This document shows positions 37,062-45,605 of a DNA stretch of 64,000 nt, one piece after another. A program made the position numbers and the translations under genes. Position 1 is the stretch's first letter, and the number at the start of each line of letters is the position of its first letter. The stretch is from Sphingomonadales bacterium (GTDB taxonomy: Bacteria; Bacteroidota; Bacteroidia; Chitinophagales; Chitinophagaceae): assembly GCA_016872195.1 (NCBI GenBank), contig VHAT01000004.1:40914-104913 (forward strand). Direction: 5' to 3'. Under the pieces are notes generated by a model that was given only the letters and a program-made list of their open reading frames with translations, had not been told where the DNA came from and did no database searches.

Positions 37062-38081
37062 ATGTTGATGAGACAGCTCATATTGACCTTGACCCTGGCC
37101 CTTGCAATGGGATTTTCTGCCCGCTCGCAAGACCCTAATTTTTCGCAATTCTTCGCCTCTCCCCTTACCCTGAATCCGGCCCTGACCGGTAAGTTCGATG
37201 GGGCTATACGGGTGGCAGGTAATTACCGCAATCAATGGCCCACTATCGAAAATGCCTTTGTAACACAAACCGTATCGGTCGATTTTGCGCTACTTCCAAA
37301 ACGGATCCCCCTAACCGATAATATGGGTGCCGGTTTGTTGGCCATGAGTGATGTGGCCGGAAACGGCGTGCTGACCACTAACTATGCCGGCGCCTCTTTT
37401 TCTTACCACAAAGGAATGGATGAAGACGGTATGCACCAAGTTGGTGTTGGCTTTCAGGGGGCCTATATTAACAAACGGCTTGATGTAAGCAAACTCATCT
37501 TTGCCGATCAGCTTACCCCGCTCGGTTTTACGGGCGTTACCAACGAGATCTTCGATAATCGCCAGTTAAGCATTGGCTATTTTGACCTTAGCGCCGGATT
37601 ATTGTACAGTGGCAGTACCAATGGGTATAATAATTTCTATTTCGGCGCCTCCATGTATCACTTGAATCGACCCAAAGAAAGTTTTCAGGGTGGTCAGTAC
37701 ATACTGAATACCCGAACCACCCTGCAAGCCGGAGGACGTATTCCGGTTGGAAGCTATCATTATTTTCACTTGGCTGCCATTCATAGCATGCAGGCCAATG
37801 CCACCAATACCGTACTTGGCGGTGCCTTTTCTTACAATGTAAATAGCAGCGAAGAAGATCCGGTTAATATTTATCTGGGTAGCTGGTATCGTCTCAAAGA
37901 CGCCTTGATCCCTTATGTGGGATTGGAGTTCAAAGGATTTCGACTGGGCGCCAGCTATGACGCCAACACCTCGTTGCTAAGACCAGCCACCAATACGCGG
38001 GGAGGCATGGAGATCTCTTTGATCTACATCAAACAACCCTCTGACCCCAGTCTCAAGAGGCTAAACTGCCCTAAGTTCTAA
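37062..38081 (+). CDS. PorP/SprF family type IX secretion outer-membrane protein
   Basis: Outer-membrane beta-barrel of the PorP/SprF family, which assists type IX secretion and gliding, often by anchoring particular type B cargo. The 339 residues begin with a signal peptide (to about ARSQ) and the family start DPNFSQFFASPLTLNPALTG. The rest alternates Gly- and aromatic-rich beta strands. A second in-frame ATG lies at 37068. A weak TAACTTTC box is at 36991-36998. Genomes of this group carry many copies, often beside a large secreted protein; no such partner is here. Confidence 0.88.
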   Translation: MLMRQLILTLTLALAMGFSARSQDPNFSQFFASPLTLNPALTGKFDGAIRVAGNYRNQWPTIENAFVTQTVSVDFALLPKRIPLTDNMGAGLLAMSDVAGNGVLTTNYAGASFSYHKGMDEDGMHQVGVGFQGAYINKRLDVSKLIFADQLTPLGFTGVTNEIFDNRQLSIGYFDLSAGLLYSGSTNGYNNFYFGASMYHLNRPKESFQGGQYILNTRTTLQAGGRIPVGSYHYFHLAAIHSMQANATNTVLGGAFSYNVNSSEEDPVNIYLGSWYRLKDALIPYVGLEFKGFRLGASYDANTSLLRPATNTRGGMEISLIYIKQPSDPSLKRLNCPKF

Positions 38082-38121
38082 TAGGCGATCATTTCGCCAC
38101 GCCGCAAAAAATCGTAACCCC

Positions 38122-38865
38122 GTGAAAGAGATCGTTATTGCTTTTCGGTCTTGGCAAGAAGCCCATGTTTTTATAAAGCGGCAACGGCTGTTACAGGAGA
38201 TCCTGTGGCCGGGAATAGTGTACAGTGTGCTATTGATCTTGGGACTTTATTTTTTGGCAGGCTATTCCGGCGAGGCCGTTACCTGGATGAGCGATCAATT
38301 GGGCATCGAAAACTGGTTACAGCAAGAGCGAAACGAATGGCTTAGTTTTTTATTTGTGATGAATGGGATGATGCTGCGGCTGGTCCTGTTGATCTTTTAT
38401 TTTTCGCTATTCAAATACCTTTTACTTGTGGTGGGATCACCGGCCTTTACCTATCTGAGTGAAAAGACCGAAGCCTTACTCGATGGCAAGGAACATCCGT
38501 TCAACTGGAACGAGGTAAAAGAAGATGCATGGCGCGGAATTCGATTGGCTTTGCACAATGCTGGCAAACAAACCTTCTATTTTATTGGATTAATATTACT
38601 CTCGCTGATCCCCTTGGCCGGATGGATCACGCCGCTGATTGCCCTGGCACTGGAAGCCTATTATTTTGGCGTATCGATGCTGGATTACTCCTTTGCCCGC
38701 AATAAGTTTACCCTGCGGGAAAGTCTATTATTCTCTTCACAACACAGAGGATTGGCCATTGGTAATGGAATCGTTTTCTTTGCCATGCACGCGATGGTCT
38801 GGTTAGCACCGGCCTACGCCATTGTAGCGGCCACCTTAAGTGTTCGCCAGGTAAAAAAATCATGA
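38122..38865 (+). CDS. EI24/CysZ-like membrane protein
   Basis: Polytopic membrane protein of the EI24/CysZ family. It uses a GTG start at 38122 and has 247 residues with about five hydrophobic segments, beginning with the family's soluble lead-in (FRSWQEAHVFIKRQRLLQEILWPGI). CysZ of enterobacteria is a sulfate channel, but the role of Bacteroidota members is not established. It overlaps the next gene by 4 nt, indicating translational coupling. Confidence 0.78.
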   Translation: MKEIVIAFRSWQEAHVFIKRQRLLQEILWPGIVYSVLLILGLYFLAGYSGEAVTWMSDQLGIENWLQQERNEWLSFLFVMNGMMLRLVLLIFYFSLFKYLLLVVGSPAFTYLSEKTEALLDGKEHPFNWNEVKEDAWRGIRLALHNAGKQTFYFIGLILLSLIPLAGWITPLIALALEAYYFGVSMLDYSFARNKFTLRESLLFSSQHRGLAIGNGIVFFAMHAMVWLAPAYAIVAATLSVRQVKKS

Positions 38866-39554
38866 CCAAGGTTTATCTGATACCCGCCCCTCTCGATACG
38901 GAGACCCTCGACGTTATTCCCCCTTATGTATTCGATGCCATCAAAGAGTGTGAGCTCTTTTTTGTAGAGGACCAACGAACCACCCGTCGCTATTTTAAGA
39001 GTGGCTGGAAAGAGATGGTCATTGACAACTATACGTGGCATACGTTGGGAGAACCCGGAACGCAAGAGGCCTTTTTGAAAGCCCTTAGCAGCAACAAAGT
39101 GATGGGTATTGTAAGTGAAGCTGGCTGCCCCGGAGTAGCCGATCCGGGACAAGAACTGATCGCGCTGGCACAACAGCAAGGGGCTACCGTTAAACCATTG
39201 GTCGGACCCAGCTCGATCTTACTGGCTCTTATGGCCAGTGGCTTTAATGGGCAACGATTTCAGTTCGTTGGCTATTTGCCCATAGAGGAAACAGATCGCA
39301 TCAAAGCCATTCGACTACTCGAAAGCACTGCGGCCAAAGAGCGCTGCACACAGCTCTTTATTGAAACCCCCTATAGAAACAATCAGTTGTTAGCTTCTTT
39401 GCTGAAACACTTGCAAGACCAGACCTTGCTCTGTGTCGCAACGGATCTTACCGGCAAGACCGAGTCGATCCAGACCCGTACGGTAGCCCAATGGCGAAAG
39501 GAGATACCGTCGCTACATAAACGCCCTACGCTGTTTGCCCTGTATGTGGCGTAA
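38862..39554 (+). CDS. RsmI-like SAM-dependent methyltransferase
   Basis: Tetrapyrrole-methylase-fold protein related to RsmI, the 16S rRNA C1402 2'-O-methyltransferase. The 230 residues contain VYLIPAPLDTETLDVIP at the N-terminus, VSEAGCPGVADPGQELI and LVGPSSILLALMASGFNGQRFQFVGYLP, all RsmI-like. It is shorter than canonical RsmI (about 280 residues) and differs at the N-terminus; Bacteroidota often have both a canonical and this short form. It ends 29 nt before the arginine operon promoter box. Confidence 0.83.
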   Translation: MTKVYLIPAPLDTETLDVIPPYVFDAIKECELFFVEDQRTTRRYFKSGWKEMVIDNYTWHTLGEPGTQEAFLKALSSNKVMGIVSEAGCPGVADPGQELIALAQQQGATVKPLVGPSSILLALMASGFNGQRFQFVGYLPIEETDRIKAIRLLESTAAKERCTQLFIETPYRNNQLLASLLKHLQDQTLLCVATDLTGKTESIQTRTVAQWRKEIPSLHKRPTLFALYVA

Positions 39555-39583
39555 AAAATCAGCGCCTAATTATATTATTATTG

Positions 39584-39591
39584 TAGATTTG
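39584..39591 (+). promoter_or_regulatory. TAGATTTG -7 box of the arginine operon
   Basis: Full TAnnTTTG match 29 nt after the upstream stop codon. It places the transcript start near 39597, leaving about 170 nt of leader before the first enzyme gene. No distinct -33 element. Confidence 0.5.
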
Positions 39592-39616
39592 TCCGGCGTT
39601 ACTGCTTTGTTGAAAA

Positions 39617-39670
39617 ATGACAACCGCAAAACCCTTGACCGTGATAAAACCGCTGCGCCGTATTTGCTGA
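39617..39670 (+). CDS. Candidate arginine leader peptide (17 codons)
   Basis: A short frame in the leader of the arginine operon encodes MTTAKPLTVIKPLRRIC, with two adjacent Arg codons (CGC CGT, 39656-39661) three codons before the stop. The TGA (39668-39670) lies inside the 5' arm of a strong hairpin. This is the layout of a ribosome-mediated attenuator, in which stalling at Arg codons changes RNA folding. Two Arg codons are few compared with classical leaders, and the frame could be chance. It is too short for normal gene finders. Seen directly: frame, codons, hairpin. Inferred: regulation. Confidence 0.4.
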   Translation: MTTAKPLTVIKPLRRIC

Positions 39671-39702
39671 CAGGACGAACCCTTCACCCTGGTCCCTGTC
39701 AG
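39667..39702 (+). promoter_or_regulatory. Leader hairpin of the arginine operon
   Basis: CTGACAGG (39667-39674) pairs perfectly with CCTGTCAG (39695-39702). AC/GT pairs extend the stem inward with one bulged C, for a 10-bp stem. The leader-peptide stop codon is in the 5' arm. An eight-T run follows at 39722-39729, too far away for a standard terminator, with an AAAAAAT/ATTTTTT pairing between. An upstream CGGCG (39594-39598) can pair with CGCCG over the Arg codons (39656-39660), offering an alternative fold. Confidence 0.5.
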
Positions 39703-39765
39703 TGAAAAAATCCCCCCGCCATTTTTTTTGGACTGGTGATCCCCCACTAAGAATCGTAACTAGCA

Positions 39766-40470
39766 TTGAATACATCGCTTTTGATCAGAGTGGCCACTCC
39801 GGCCGACTCTCGCTATGCTACCATCATAACCGACGAAATGGCTGCTTCGGCAGCGGCCAGAGGTACCGGAATTGCCCGAAGATCTCCTGAATACATCGTT
39901 CAAAAGATTGAGGAAGGAAAGGCCGTTATTGCTGTTACCCAAAAAGAGGAATGGGTCGGGTTTTGTTATATCGAAACCTGGGGACATGGCGAATATGTAG
40001 CCAACAGCGGATTGATCGTAGCCCCTGCTTACCGAAAAAGCGGGGTAGCCAAGGCCATTAAGCACAAGATCTTTCGACTTTCGAGAGAGAAATATCCGCA
40101 GGCCAAAATATTTGGACTCACGACCGGACTAGCCGTAATGAAGATCAATAGCGAACTCGGCTACGAGCCTGTCACCTACTCTGAACTGACACAAGACGAA
40201 GCCTTTTGGGCCGGTTGCAAGAGTTGTGTCAACTACGAGATCCTGATGAGTAAGGAACGCAAAAACTGTATGTGCACCGCCATGCTCTACGATCCGGCCG
40301 ATCACTATGCACCCGAAGAAACACAGCGCTTCTTTGAGGAAAACAAAAGCATATTGGAAAGACTTCTTCGATTCAAGCAATGGAAACTCCTTAGGCCTTT
40401 TTTAAAAAAAGAGAAAGGAACAGGTGGAAGCACGATCGGCTTCTTGCATCATCTCTTTAACAACAAGTAA
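39766..40470 (+). CDS. GNAT acyltransferase of arginine synthesis (probable N-acylglutamate synthase)
   Basis: GNAT-fold acyl-CoA transferase at the head of the arginine operon, so it probably acylates glutamate in the first step. The start is a TTG at 39766 (234 residues); homologues I recall begin similarly close to the IRVAT strand. The acyl-CoA loop is in APAYRKSGVAKAIK. A Cys-rich C-terminal part (CKSCVNY, KNCMCT) is characteristic of this Bacteroidota group. Whether it uses acetyl- or succinyl-CoA is not visible; the ArgF' residue downstream points to succinyl. Confidence 0.78.
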   Translation: MNTSLLIRVATPADSRYATIITDEMAASAAARGTGIARRSPEYIVQKIEEGKAVIAVTQKEEWVGFCYIETWGHGEYVANSGLIVAPAYRKSGVAKAIKHKIFRLSREKYPQAKIFGLTTGLAVMKINSELGYEPVTYSELTQDEAFWAGCKSCVNYEILMSKERKNCMCTAMLYDPADHYAPEETQRFFEENKSILERLLRFKQWKLLRPFLKKEKGTGGSTIGFLHHLFNNK

Positions 40471-40488
40471 ACCCTAAATAATTTGACC

Positions 40489-41694
40489 ATGGCCAAAAAA
40501 GTGGTACTGGGCTTTAGTGGTGGATTAGATACTACCTATTGTGTGCGCTACCTGGTAACCGAAAAAGCCTGCGAAGTGCATAGCATACTCGTTAACACCG
40601 GAGGCTTTACAGCAGAAGAGCTGCAACGCATAGAGGCACATGCCTATTCGCTGGGGGTCAAGACACACACGACCGTCAATGCGATCAAAGACTATTATGA
40701 AAGGATCATACGCTATTTGATCTATGGAAACGTGCTTAAGAACAATACCTATCCACTTTCGGTTTCGGCCGAGAGACTTAGCCAGGCGCTGCAAATTGCG
40801 GAACATGCAAAAAAACTAAATGCCGATGCCGTGGCCCATGGCAGCACCGGTGCCGGTAACGACCAGGTTCGTTTCGATATGATCTTTCAGATCATGATCC
40901 CCGAAATGGAGATCATCACTCCCATACGCGATGCCGCACTAAGCCGCGAACAAGAGATCGAGTACTTGCAAAAACAAGGCGTACAGGTCAATGCAGAAAA
41001 GGCGCTTTACTCCATCAATAAAGGTATTTGGGGAACCAGTGTCGGCGGAAAAGAAACGCTGCGCTCCAATGGCATGTTGCCAGAAGAAGCCTGGCCCACT
41101 CCTCTCTCTCGCTCCGGATCGGAAGAAGTAACACTTACTTTCTCAAAAGGTGAGCTAACGCATATCAACGATCACCACTATGCACATCCCACCGAGGCCA
41201 TCCAAGCCTTGCAAGCTTTGGCAGGTCCCTTTGCCATTGGCAGGGATATTCACGTTGGCGATACGATCATTGGCATCAAAGGCCGCGTAGGTTTTGAAGC
41301 CGCCGCTCCCCTGATCATATTAAAAGCGCATCATGCCCTCGAAAAACATGTGCTTACCAAATGGCAATTACAGTGGAAAGATCAACTGGCCCTATTTTAT
41401 GGAAACTGGTTACACGAGGGTCAGATACTCGATCCGGTAATGAGAAATATAGAATCCTTTCTGGAGAGTAGTCAAGAGCAAGTTAGCGGTAAGATATTTG
41501 TGACCATGATGCCGTACCGTTTTCAAGTAACCGGTATCGAGAGCCCATACGACCTGATGAACAGCCGCTTTGGAAAGTATGGAGAAATGAACAGTGGCTT
41601 TACCGGACAAGATGTAAGAGGCTTTACGCGGATCATTGGCAATCAAATTAGTATTTATCATAAGGTTCAATCAGCAGCTCATGAAAAAGATTAA
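40489..41694 (+). CDS. argG: Argininosuccinate synthase
   Basis: Condenses citrulline and aspartate with ATP to argininosuccinate. From the ATG at 40489 (MAKKVVLGFSGGLDTTYCV) it has 401 residues; an in-frame TTG at 40483 is less likely. The P-loop-type FSGGLDTTY, AHGSTGAGNDQVRFD and the tetramer-type region with KGIWGTSVGGKETL are visible. It overlaps argC by 14 nt. In Bacteroidota argG often lies directly after the GNAT gene, as here. Confidence 0.95.
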   Translation: MAKKVVLGFSGGLDTTYCVRYLVTEKACEVHSILVNTGGFTAEELQRIEAHAYSLGVKTHTTVNAIKDYYERIIRYLIYGNVLKNNTYPLSVSAERLSQALQIAEHAKKLNADAVAHGSTGAGNDQVRFDMIFQIMIPEMEIITPIRDAALSREQEIEYLQKQGVQVNAEKALYSINKGIWGTSVGGKETLRSNGMLPEEAWPTPLSRSGSEEVTLTFSKGELTHINDHHYAHPTEAIQALQALAGPFAIGRDIHVGDTIIGIKGRVGFEAAAPLIILKAHHALEKHVLTKWQLQWKDQLALFYGNWLHEGQILDPVMRNIESFLESSQEQVSGKIFVTMMPYRFQVTGIESPYDLMNSRFGKYGEMNSGFTGQDVRGFTRIIGNQISIYHKVQSAAHEKD

Positions 41695-42658
41695 AGCCGG
41701 TATTATCGGGGGCGCGGGTTACACCGGCGGAGAAGTATTGCGCTTGCTTCTGTTGCATCCGCAAGCAAGTGTTGAATTTGTGTATAGTCGTAGCCAGGCT
41801 GGTAAACCCGTTCATACGATACACCAAGATCTTATAGGGAGTACTGACTTCGTATTCAGTGACAGCTTTACCGCCGACATCGATGTACTTTTTCTATGTC
41901 TGGGACATGGCGAATCAAAAAAATTTTTAGCAGAGAATACTATCGATCCAACTGTCTGCATCATTGACCTTACCCAAGACTTTCGGTTGGCCGATCAAGC
42001 GACACGAGGCGATCGTCAATTTGTTTACGGACTTACCGAATTACACCGAAACAAATTGGCAGCAGCAAAAAGTATTGCCAACCCTGGCTGTTTTGCCACG
42101 GCCATTCAGTTAGCTTTATTACCGTTGGCCGCGAATGCCCAGCTACAAGAGGCCTTTGTGACCGGCATTACCGGATCTACCGGGGCGGGACAATCCCTGA
42201 GCGAAACATCGCATTTTAGTTGGCGAGCCAATAACATACAGCCCTATAAAACCCTCTCGCATCAGCATCTTGCCGAGATCGAAGAACAATTGAAAATGGC
42301 ATCGAATACACCGATAGCGGTTCATTTTGTGCCTTGGCGTGGCAATTTTACCCGCGGCATCTTTATTAGTGCCACGGTACGCTCATCACTGTCCTTGGCA
42401 GAGGCCACCAGTTGTTTTAAGAATTTCTATTCCCAGGCCCCCTTTGTTACGATCAGCAAGGACCCAATCTCTTTGAAACAAGTAGTAGGCACCAATAAAG
42501 CCGTATTGCAATTAGAGCAACAGGGTGACCACTTGGTCATTCACTGTGCCATCGACAATCTTTTAAAAGGAGCCGCAGGACAAGCGGTACAAAATATGAA
42601 CCTTGTCTTTGGTTTACCAGAGACCACCGGATTAGAGTTAAAAGCTAATTTCTTTTAA
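41681..42658 (+). CDS. argC: N-acyl-gamma-glutamyl-phosphate reductase
   Basis: NADPH-dependent reduction of N-acylglutamyl phosphate to the semialdehyde. From the ATG at 41681 (MKKIKAGIIGGAGYTGGEVL) it has 325 residues. The Rossmann loop GIIGGAGYTGGE and the active-site Cys in SIANPGCFATAIQL are clear, as is HFVPWRGNFTRGIF. It begins inside the end of argG and stops 1 nt before argD, so translation is coupled. The true substrate may carry a succinyl group. Confidence 0.94.
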   Translation: MKKIKAGIIGGAGYTGGEVLRLLLLHPQASVEFVYSRSQAGKPVHTIHQDLIGSTDFVFSDSFTADIDVLFLCLGHGESKKFLAENTIDPTVCIIDLTQDFRLADQATRGDRQFVYGLTELHRNKLAAAKSIANPGCFATAIQLALLPLAANAQLQEAFVTGITGSTGAGQSLSETSHFSWRANNIQPYKTLSHQHLAEIEEQLKMASNTPIAVHFVPWRGNFTRGIFISATVRSSLSLAEATSCFKNFYSQAPFVTISKDPISLKQVVGTNKAVLQLEQQGDHLVIHCAIDNLLKGAAGQAVQNMNLVFGLPETTGLELKANFF

Positions 42659-42659
42659 G

Positions 42660-43805
42660 ATGAAACTATTTGATGTTTATCCGCTGAACAATATTACCAT
42701 TACGCGGGCCCAAGGATCACAGGTATGGGACGAGCAAGGAACAAAATATCTCGATCTCTATGGGGGGCATGCCGTCATCAGTATTGGCCATGGACATCCG
42801 CATTGGAAGAAACGGATCGAAGAACAGCTTTCAAAAATTTCATTTTATTCGAACTCCATCCATATTCCGTTGCAAGAGGCCCTGGCAGAAAAGCTGGGTA
42901 AGGTCTCGGGTAAAGTAGACTATCAGCTTTTTTTATGCAATAGCGGAGCCGAAGCCAACGAGAACGCACTCAAGCTGGCCAGTTTTCATACCGGCCGAAA
43001 AAAGATCGTCGCCTTTAGTAAGGCCTTTCACGGTAGAACCTCACTGGCGGTAGCCGCCACCGATAATGGCAATTATCGCGCTCCGGTCAACGAAACAAAT
43101 AATGTCAGCTTTTTACCCTTCAACGACAGTCAGGCCTTAGAAGATCACTTCTCGCAACATGGAAACGAGATCGCTGCCGTAATCATAGAGGGAATACAGG
43201 GCGTTGGGGGTATTCATATTGCTGAAGATCAATTTTTGAGAACCATACGCCAGTGCTGCGACACATATGGCGCCGTGTATATCGCTGATAGCGTTCAATG
43301 CGGGTATGGACGAAGCGGAAAATTCTTTAGCCACGATTATGCCGGTGTACAGGCCGATATTTATTCCATGGCCAAAGGCATGGGCAATGGATTTCCGGTA
43401 GCGGGTATCATTATAAGCCCGGCTATCAAACCAAAACATTTTCAGTTAGGCACCACCTTCGGTGGTAATCACTTGGCTTGTGCCGCCGCCCTGGCAGTAT
43501 TGGAAGTATTAGAAAGGGAGCAGTTGATCGATCATGCAGATAAATTAGGTAACGAGTTGATGCAAGCACTACGTCAACTGACCCCCTTAGAAAACGTAAG
43601 AGGAAGAGGATTAATGATCGGTTTTGATGTACCCGAGCAATGGGGAGCGCTCCGTCAACGCTTACTCACAGATCACCAGATCTTTACCGGCGAAGCCAAA
43701 CCGCGCGTCGTTCGCTTGTTGCCCTCGTTGGCCCTCTTACCCGAGGAAGCTAATCAACTGATCGATGCATTAAAAAAAGAGATGGCCCTTTATCCCATTA
43801 CATAG
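42660..43805 (+). CDS. argD: N-acylornithine aminotransferase
   Basis: PLP-dependent class III transaminase converting N-acylglutamate semialdehyde to N-acylornithine. The 381 residues contain the phosphate-binding NSGAEANENALKLA, the Asp in YIADSVQCGYGRSG, the Schiff-base Lys in SMAKGMGNGFPVAG, and FGGNHLACAAALAVLE. It sits 1 nt after argC and 17 nt before argF'. Confidence 0.94.
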   Translation: MKLFDVYPLNNITITRAQGSQVWDEQGTKYLDLYGGHAVISIGHGHPHWKKRIEEQLSKISFYSNSIHIPLQEALAEKLGKVSGKVDYQLFLCNSGAEANENALKLASFHTGRKKIVAFSKAFHGRTSLAVAATDNGNYRAPVNETNNVSFLPFNDSQALEDHFSQHGNEIAAVIIEGIQGVGGIHIAEDQFLRTIRQCCDTYGAVYIADSVQCGYGRSGKFFSHDYAGVQADIYSMAKGMGNGFPVAGIIISPAIKPKHFQLGTTFGGNHLACAAALAVLEVLEREQLIDHADKLGNELMQALRQLTPLENVRGRGLMIGFDVPEQWGALRQRLLTDHQIFTGEAKPRVVRLLPSLALLPEEANQLIDALKKEMALYPIT

Positions 43806-43822
43806 ACCTTTCTAATAAGACC

Positions 43823-44797
43823 ATGAAGCAATTCATTTCCGTTAATGACGCAAGTAATATAGACCAACTGGTACAGCTGGCCTTACGTTATAAAGCCGAC
43901 CCGCTGTGCGATCGCAATAAAGGGCAAGGTAAACGACTCGGCTGTCTTTTTTTGAATCCAAGTCTGCGCACCCGGCTGAGCACACAAGTGGCCGCGCAAC
44001 AATTAGGAATGGAGGTGATCGTTCTTAATGCCGCAGCCGATGGATGGAAACTTGAATTTGGTGAGGGGGTTATTATGAATGGGGATACTGTGGAACATGT
44101 TAAAGATGCCGCCCCGATCTTAGGCCAATATGTAGATATCTTGGCGTTGCGCAGTTTTCCGGAACTCAAGGATCGCGAAACTGATTATGCGGAACATATC
44201 ATACATCAATTTATCCGCTATGCTGGTGTTCCGGTGATCAGCTTAGAAACGGCCACCTTGCATCCGCTACAATCGCTGGCCGACCTGATCACGATCTCAG
44301 AGACCTTACAAGCAAATGCCAAGCACTATCAAAACCGAAAGCCTAAGATCGTACTCAGCTGGGCACCGCATATACGATCCATCCCACAATGTGTGGCCAA
44401 CAGCTTTTCTCAATGGATCAATGCATGGCAGCAAGCTGAATTTGTTATTACCCATCCAGCGGGATGGGAACTACACGAAGCCTATACTGCGGGCGCCACC
44501 ATCGAGACCGATCAGCAAAAGGCACTCGAGGGAGCCGATTTTGTCTACGTCAAGAACTGGAGCAGCTACCGGTCTTATGGTGAAATACATAAAGAGGCCT
44601 CCGACTGGATGCTAACCACCCGAAAACTGGCCGTTACTCGTCAGGCAAAGATTATGCATTGTCTTCCGGTAAGAAGAAATGTAGAACTTAGCGACGAGGT
44701 GCTGGATAGCCCAGCCAGTTTGGTGCAGCAACAAGGAGGAAATCGCGTTTGGGCCGCACAGGCCGTACTACAATCCATACTCAATGGCACAGCATAA
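43823..44797 (+). CDS. argF': N-succinylornithine carbamoyltransferase (ArgF' type)
   Basis: Transfers carbamoyl from carbamoyl phosphate to an N-acylated ornithine. The 324 residues have the carbamoyl-phosphate motif SLRTRLSTQ (47-55) and HCLPVRRN near the C-terminus. Ordinary ornithine transcarbamylases differ in the ornithine loop; the closest form is Bacteroides fragilis ArgF'. Residue 90, in GVIMNGDTVEHV, is Val. Published work on Xanthomonas and B. fragilis enzymes shows that Glu there gives acetylornithine specificity, while Pro, Ser, Ala or Val gives succinylornithine specificity. Succinylornithine is therefore predicted. Its stop overlaps argB by 14 nt. Confidence 0.88.
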   Translation: MKQFISVNDASNIDQLVQLALRYKADPLCDRNKGQGKRLGCLFLNPSLRTRLSTQVAAQQLGMEVIVLNAAADGWKLEFGEGVIMNGDTVEHVKDAAPILGQYVDILALRSFPELKDRETDYAEHIIHQFIRYAGVPVISLETATLHPLQSLADLITISETLQANAKHYQNRKPKIVLSWAPHIRSIPQCVANSFSQWINAWQQAEFVITHPAGWELHEAYTAGATIETDQQKALEGADFVYVKNWSSYRSYGEIHKEASDWMLTTRKLAVTRQAKIMHCLPVRRNVELSDEVLDSPASLVQQQGGNRVWAAQAVLQSILNGTA

Positions 44798-45605
44798 GCC
44801 CACTCTTTATATTATCAAATTAGGAGGTGGCCTTATCGATCAGCCGGCAGCACTTGAGCAGTTCTTAACTTCTTTTGCCACGCTGTTGCCCGCCGTTTCT
44901 CCCGCAACACCGGCCTATTCGGTATTGGTCCATGGCGGCGGAAAACTAGCTACCGATATGGCCACCACGCTGGGTATTCCCCAACAACTTAAAGAGGGAC
45001 GCAGGATCACAGACAGCGAAACGCTGAAGCTGGTGACAATGGTCTACGCCGGCTATATTAACAAGAACCTGGTGGCGTCCTTACAAGCAAAGGGCTGTCC
45101 TGCCTTGGGGTTATCGGGAGCCGATGGTAATCTGATCGCGGCAGTAAAAAGAGCGGCTAACCCCATCGACTATGGTTGGGTAGGCGACCCCGTCTCGGTC
45201 AATACCGATTTGCTCGATGCCTTGTTAAGGAACAATACCACCCCGGTTATTGCACCCATCACGCACAATAAAGAAGGACAATTGCTCAATACCAATGCCG
45301 ATACGATCGCACAAACCATCGCCGTGGCCATGAGTACGTTCTATCGGGTTGAACTCATTTATACGTTTGAGAAAAAAGGCGTACTCACGGACCTCAACGA
45401 TCCCAATAGTGTCATATCTTCTATAACAAAAGATTCTTATCGACACTTAAAAGAAAATAACAGCATTCATACGGGTATGGTCCCTAAACTTGACAATGCC
45501 TTTGCAGCGCTCGATGCCGGTGTAGCCACCGTTCGCATCGGACATGCGCATGAACTGGCCTTGCTACTAAAAGGCCAATCCGGCACCATCATTACCCATG
45601 GCTAG
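44784..45605 (+). CDS. argB: N-acylglutamate kinase
   Basis: Phosphorylates N-acylglutamate with ATP; amino acid kinase fold. The 273 residues show IIKLGGGLID at the N-terminus, VLVHGGGKLATDMA, GLSGADGNLI, and NTNADTIAQTIAVAM near the C-terminal third. The start lies within argF' and the stop within argE, so it is tightly coupled. In the usual pathway this is the feedback-regulated step; no extended N-terminal helix for arginine-sensitive hexamers is evident. Confidence 0.93.
   Translation: MAQHKPTLYIIKLGGGLIDQPAALEQFLTSFATLLPAVSPATPAYSVLVHGGGKLATDMATTLGIPQQLKEGRRITDSETLKLVTMVYAGYINKNLVASLQAKGCPALGLSGADGNLIAAVKRAANPIDYGWVGDPVSVNTDLLDALLRNNTTPVIAPITHNKEGQLLNTNADTIAQTIAVAMSTFYRVELIYTFEKKGVLTDLNDPNSVISSITKDSYRHLKENNSIHTGMVPKLDNAFAALDAGVATVRIGHAHELALLLKGQSGTIITHG

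Noticed and set aside
39703..39729. Simple intrinsic terminator in the arginine leader
   Set aside because: The T-run is 19 nt from the GC-rich hairpin and is joined only by a weak A-T pairing; recorded as a leader structure instead.
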